NCBI RefSeq assembly: GCF_023897065.1
Contig: NZ_JAMHIV010000014.1
Coordinates: forward strand, 1 to 64,000
DNA: 64,000 nt
Direction: 5' to 3'
DNA from: Crossiella sp. SN42
GTDB taxonomy: Bacteria; Actinomycetota; Actinomycetes; Mycobacteriales; Pseudonocardiaceae
Shown here: in pieces, positions 61,450-64,000 of the stretch
Position numbering within the stretch: position 1 is the stretch's first letter
Layout: the number at the start of each line of letters is the position of its first letter
The notes under the pieces: model-generated
Databases searched by the model: none
What the model saw: the letters and a program-made list of their open reading frames with translations, nothing else
What the model was told of the DNA's origin: nothing
Program-made: the position numbers and the translations under genes

Positions 61450-61480
61450 GGTGGGACGGGGTTCGCGGCCCCGTCCCACC
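61450..61480 (+). terminator. Rho-independent terminator of the protease gene
   Basis: Perfect 12-bp stem GGTGGGACGGGG/CCCCGTCCCACC, 7-nt loop, then GCTTTTATT. Confidence 0.88.
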
Positions 61481-61488
61481 GCTTTTAT

Positions 61489-61554
61489 TCAACGACCGTT
61501 GACTTACTCGCCGCCCTCGCGCTACCTTTGCGGCAGTGCATTAGTTGCATGCAC
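61489..61554 (+). promoter_or_regulatory. Promoter and two palindromes of the marR-rph operon
   Basis: -35 TTGACT (61499-61504), 18-nt spacer, -10 TACCTT (61523-61528). A perfect palindrome TCAACG-AC-CGTTGA (61489-61502) overlaps the -35. A second inverted repeat GTGCAT-N7-ATGCAC (61536-61554) lies over the expected start site and the start of the MarR frame. The layout fits MarR autorepression. Confidence 0.55.
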
Positions 61555-62033
61555 GCAAGGGTTTGGAGGATGTCATCAGCGCGACGGATCGGGATCGGCT
61601 GGTCGAGGAGCTGACGGTCATCCGGCGGGAGCTGATCGGCGAGATGCTGATCAACCTCAGCCGGAGCACCGGTGGCGCGGATCTGCAGCTGGTGCAGATC
61701 GCCACGCTGTTCACCCTGGACCGGGGGACCGAGCCGACCGTGCGCGAGCTGGCCGAGCAGATCGGCCGCTCGGTGTCGGCGACCAGCAGGCTGCTCGACC
61801 AGCTCGCCCAGCGCGGGCTGGTGCACCGCCGCGAGGACGAGACCGACCGCCGCGCCAAGCGGGTCGGCCTCACCCCGGCGGGTGCGGCGTTCCTGCTGAA
61901 CTTCGCCCGCACCAGGGCCGAGGGCCAGCTGAGGCTGATGACCTACCTCTCCGAAACCGAGCAGCGCACCGTCCGCGAGGCGATGACGCTGCTGGCCGAC
62001 GCGGCGAGGAGGCACGGGGATGCGCACAGGTGA
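61545..62033 (+). CDS. MarR family transcriptional regulator
   Basis: Winged-helix regulator (up to 162 aa): PTVRELAEQIGRSVSATSRLLDQLAQRGLVHRRED is the recognition region, followed by a DRRAKRVGLT wing. The start is uncertain: TTG at 61545 or 61563 are in frame, and GGAGG at 61565-61569 precedes only an ATC in frame. It overlaps the rph-like gene by 14 nt, so the regulator probably controls its own operon and responds to the drug handled by the enzyme or to a related signal. Confidence 0.85.
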   Translation: MHARKGLEDVISATDRDRLVEELTVIRRELIGEMLINLSRSTGGADLQLVQIATLFTLDRGTEPTVRELAEQIGRSVSATSRLLDQLAQRGLVHRREDETDRRAKRVGLTPAGAAFLLNFARTRAEGQLRLMTYLSETEQRTVREAMTLLADAARRHGDAHR

Positions 62034-64000
62034 GCCGCTGGTCCTGGACCTGCACGAGGTCCGGGCCGGGGCGGGGGAGCTGGTCGGGGGCAAGGCCGCC
62101 AACCTGGGGGAGATGATCGGCGCGGAGCTGCCGGTGCCGGAGGGGTTCGTGCTGACCACGCACGCCTACCGCGCGGTGGCCGACCCGCTGGACCTGACCG
62201 GCGCCGCCGAGGACCCGGCGGCCGCGCGGGAGCTGGTCAGAACCGCGCCGGTGCCGGTCGATTTGGTGGAGCTGATCGCCACCGCCTACGGGCGGCTCGG
62301 CCTGGACGTGCCGGTCGCGGTGCGTTCCTCGGCCACCGCGGAGGACCTGCCCTTCGCCAGTTTCGCCGGGCAGCAGGACACCTACCTCAACGTGGTCGGC
62401 GCCAAGGCGCTGCTGGAGGCGGTCCGCCGCTGCTGGGCCTCGTTGTGGACCGACCGCGCGGTCAGCTACCGGGAGACCAACGGGATCGAGCACGCCACCG
62501 TGCGGCTCGCGGTGGTGGTGCAGCGGATGGTGGAGGCCGAGGTCGCCGGGGTGATGTTCACCGCCAACCCGGTCACCGGCCGCCGCGACGAGATGGTGGT
62601 GGACGCCAGTCCCGGGCTCGGCGAGGCGGTGGTCTCCGGCTCGGTCAACCCGGACCACTTCGTGCTCGACGGCCACACCGGCGCGGTCAGACAGACCAGG
62701 CTGGGCGACAAGCTGGTGGTCATCCGCGCCAAGGCCGGCGGGGGTACCGAGGAGCACACCCGGGGACTGCCCGATGACCAAGCATGCCTGTCCCCGGGAC
62801 AGCTGCGTGACCTGGTGACCCTGGGACGGCGGGTGCAGCAGCACTACGGCGCGCCGCAGGACACCGAGTGGGCCATCGACGCGCACGGCACGCTCTGGCT
62901 CACCCAGGCCAGGCCGATCACCACGCTGTTCCCGTTGCCGCGCACGGACAAGCCGGGGCTGCGGGTGTACTTCAACGGCAGCGTCGCGCAGGGCGTGTAC
63001 CGGCCGCTCACCCCGGCGGGAGTGGCCGGGCTGCGGCTGGCCACCGGCGGGATCGCGGCCGCCGTCGGCTTCCGCGTGCCGGATCCGAAGGCGGGGCCGC
63101 CGCTGCTGGCCGAGTCCGCGGGCCGGCTGTTCTTCGACGTCACCCCGGTGGTGCGCAGCACGGTCGGCCGCAAGATCATGCCCAACGTGCTGGACCTGAT
63201 GGAGGCCCGCTCCGCGCAGGTGATGCGCGGCCTGTTCGCCGACGAGCGGCTCAGCGTCACCCAGCGTTCGCCGTGGCGGTTCCTGCGGGTGCTGGCCAGG
63301 ATCGCCCGGCGCACGCACGCGCCGGTCGCCATCCTCGGCGCGCTGCGCGACCCGGCGAAGGCCAGGGACCGGGCGCACCGGACCGCGGCCGAGATCGAGC
63401 GCCTGCTCACCGTCTCCGGCAAGCTCACCCACGTCCAGCGGCTGGCCTTCGTCGAGTCGGCCATGCCGGCGGTCACCGCACCCAGGGTGGCCCGGATCAT
63501 GCCGCTGGTGCCGACCGGGTTCGTGCTCACCGCGCTGGCCGGGAAGCTGCTCGGCAAGGACGGCGAGCAGGACGAGCTGCGGGTGGTGCTGCGCGGCATC
63601 CCGCACAACCCCACCACCGAGATGGACCTGGACCTGTGGCGGCTGGCCACGGCCATCCGCGCCGACCCGGTGGCCGTCCGCGAACTGCTGGACACGCCAC
63701 GGGAGGAGCTGCTGGCCCGTCACCGGGACGGCTCGCTCACCCCGGTCATCCACAGTGGACTGACCGAGTTCCTCGGCCGGTACGGGCACCGCGCGGTCGC
63801 CGAGATCGACCTCGGGGTGCCGCGCTGGTCGGAGGACCCGACGCACGTGCTCGGCGTGCTGGCCAACTACCTGCGCGCCGAACACCCCGGGCTGGCCGCG
63901 GACGCCCAGTTCGCCCGCTCGGTCGCCGAGGCCGAGGCCAAGCTGGCCGAGCTGGTCGCCAGGGTCGGCAGGCGCAGCCGGATCCGGGGACGGCTGCTGC
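62020..64000 (+). CDS. Rifampin phosphotransferase-like protein (partial, runs off window)
   Basis: PEP-synthase-related enzyme with no stop before the window end (660 codons seen). The N-terminal ATP-grasp domain (about 1-310) has GGKAANLGEM, VAVRSSATAEDLPFASFAGQQDTYLN and VAGVMFTANPVTG. It ends with TEWAIDAHGTLWLTQARPITTLFPLP, the junction typical of rifampin phosphotransferases (Rph). The following large helical region corresponds to the antibiotic-binding domain. The catalytic phosphohistidine swivel domain would lie beyond base 64000. Rph phosphorylates rifamycins at O21 using ATP; a non-antibiotic PEP-synthase-like role cannot be excluded. The ATG at 62020 follows GAGGAGG. Confidence 0.82.
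   Translation, partial: MRTGEPLVLDLHEVRAGAGELVGGKAANLGEMIGAELPVPEGFVLTTHAYRAVADPLDLTGAAEDPAAARELVRTAPVPVDLVELIATAYGRLGLDVPVAVRSSATAEDLPFASFAGQQDTYLNVVGAKALLEAVRRCWASLWTDRAVSYRETNGIEHATVRLAVVVQRMVEAEVAGVMFTANPVTGRRDEMVVDASPGLGEAVVSGSVNPDHFVLDGHTGAVRQTRLGDKLVVIRAKAGGGTEEHTRGLPDDQACLSPGQLRDLVTLGRRVQQHYGAPQDTEWAIDAHGTLWLTQARPITTLFPLPRTDKPGLRVYFNGSVAQGVYRPLTPAGVAGLRLATGGIAAAVGFRVPDPKAGPPLLAESAGRLFFDVTPVVRSTVGRKIMPNVLDLMEARSAQVMRGLFADERLSVTQRSPWRFLRVLARIARRTHAPVAILGALRDPAKARDRAHRTAAEIERLLTVSGKLTHVQRLAFVESAMPAVTAPRVARIMPLVPTGFVLTALAGKLLGKDGEQDELRVVLRGIPHNPTTEMDLDLWRLATAIRADPVAVRELLDTPREELLARHRDGSLTPVIHSGLTEFLGRYGHRAVAEIDLGVPRWSEDPTHVLGVLANYLRAEHPGLAADAQFARSVAEAEAKLAELVARVGRRSRIRGRLL

Overview
The window is very GC-rich, uses GTG and TTG starts freely, and packs genes into short overlapping (often 4-nt) operons, which is typical of an actinomycete. 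From memory, the order hrcA-dnaJ-rsmE ... phoH-ybeY-CNNM-(cytidine-deaminase-like)-era-recO-uppS ... smtB/zur ... glyS ... dgt-dnaG matches the Mycobacterium tuberculosis Rv2374c-Rv2343c block. Together with the accessory content this suggests a filamentous member of the Pseudonocardiales or a close relative. That placement is an inference, since no 16S gene is present.

Layout. (1) 1-13.8 kb: conserved housekeeping genes on the plus strand (hrcA, dnaJ, rsmE, a TetR gene, phoH-like, ybeY, CNNM transporter, era, recO, uppS), interrupted by a GlxA-type regulator divergent from an MFS transporter. (2) 13.8-17.1 kb: a minus-strand methionine-salvage operon mtnA-mtnB-mtnD-mtnC, in which MtnA carries an extra C-terminal phosphoribosyltransferase-like domain. 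(3) 17.2-23.0 kb: metal-related genes: a CxC permease with a TIGR03943-type partner, smtB-zur regulators, and a His/Cys-rich metallothionein-like protein. A secreted tripeptidyl-aminopeptidase and an 18-bp tandem repeat array also lie here. (4) 23.2-41.0 kb: FAD oxidase, glyS, a siderophore-interacting-protein remnant, an AbiEi-like protein, peptidase E, MarR, ABC exporter plus DesK/DesR-type two-component system, YdcF, dgt, an ECF41 sigma factor facing its carboxymuconolactone-decarboxylase-family gene (which has an exact ECF41 promoter), dnaG, and tam.

(5) 41.0-57.6 kb: an integrated element of the actinomycete integrative and conjugative (AICE, pSAM2-like) type inserted at the 3' end of a tRNA-Asn gene, flanked by a 48-bp perfect direct repeat. 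It encodes a tyrosine integrase, an excisionase, a RepSA-type rolling-circle initiator, small membrane (Spd-like) proteins, a WhiB-like protein, an FtsK/TraB-like translocase, and a GntR (KorSA-like) repressor. Near the distal end is cargo: a zinc-ribbon/HTH/TPR regulator, a VapC-type PIN toxin with a small upstream partner, a highly structured gene-free stretch, a small membrane protein with a QAG/HGD motif, and a membrane-anchored NB-ARC/TPR (NLR-like) protein with six nearly identical 42-residue repeats. The last group looks like a conflict or defence module carried by the element.

(6) 57.6-64.0 kb: chromosome again: NUDIX hydrolase, chloramphenicol-phosphotransferase-like kinase, two unrecognised proteins, a secreted trypsin-like protease, and a MarR gene translationally coupled to a rifampin-phosphotransferase-like gene that runs off the window.
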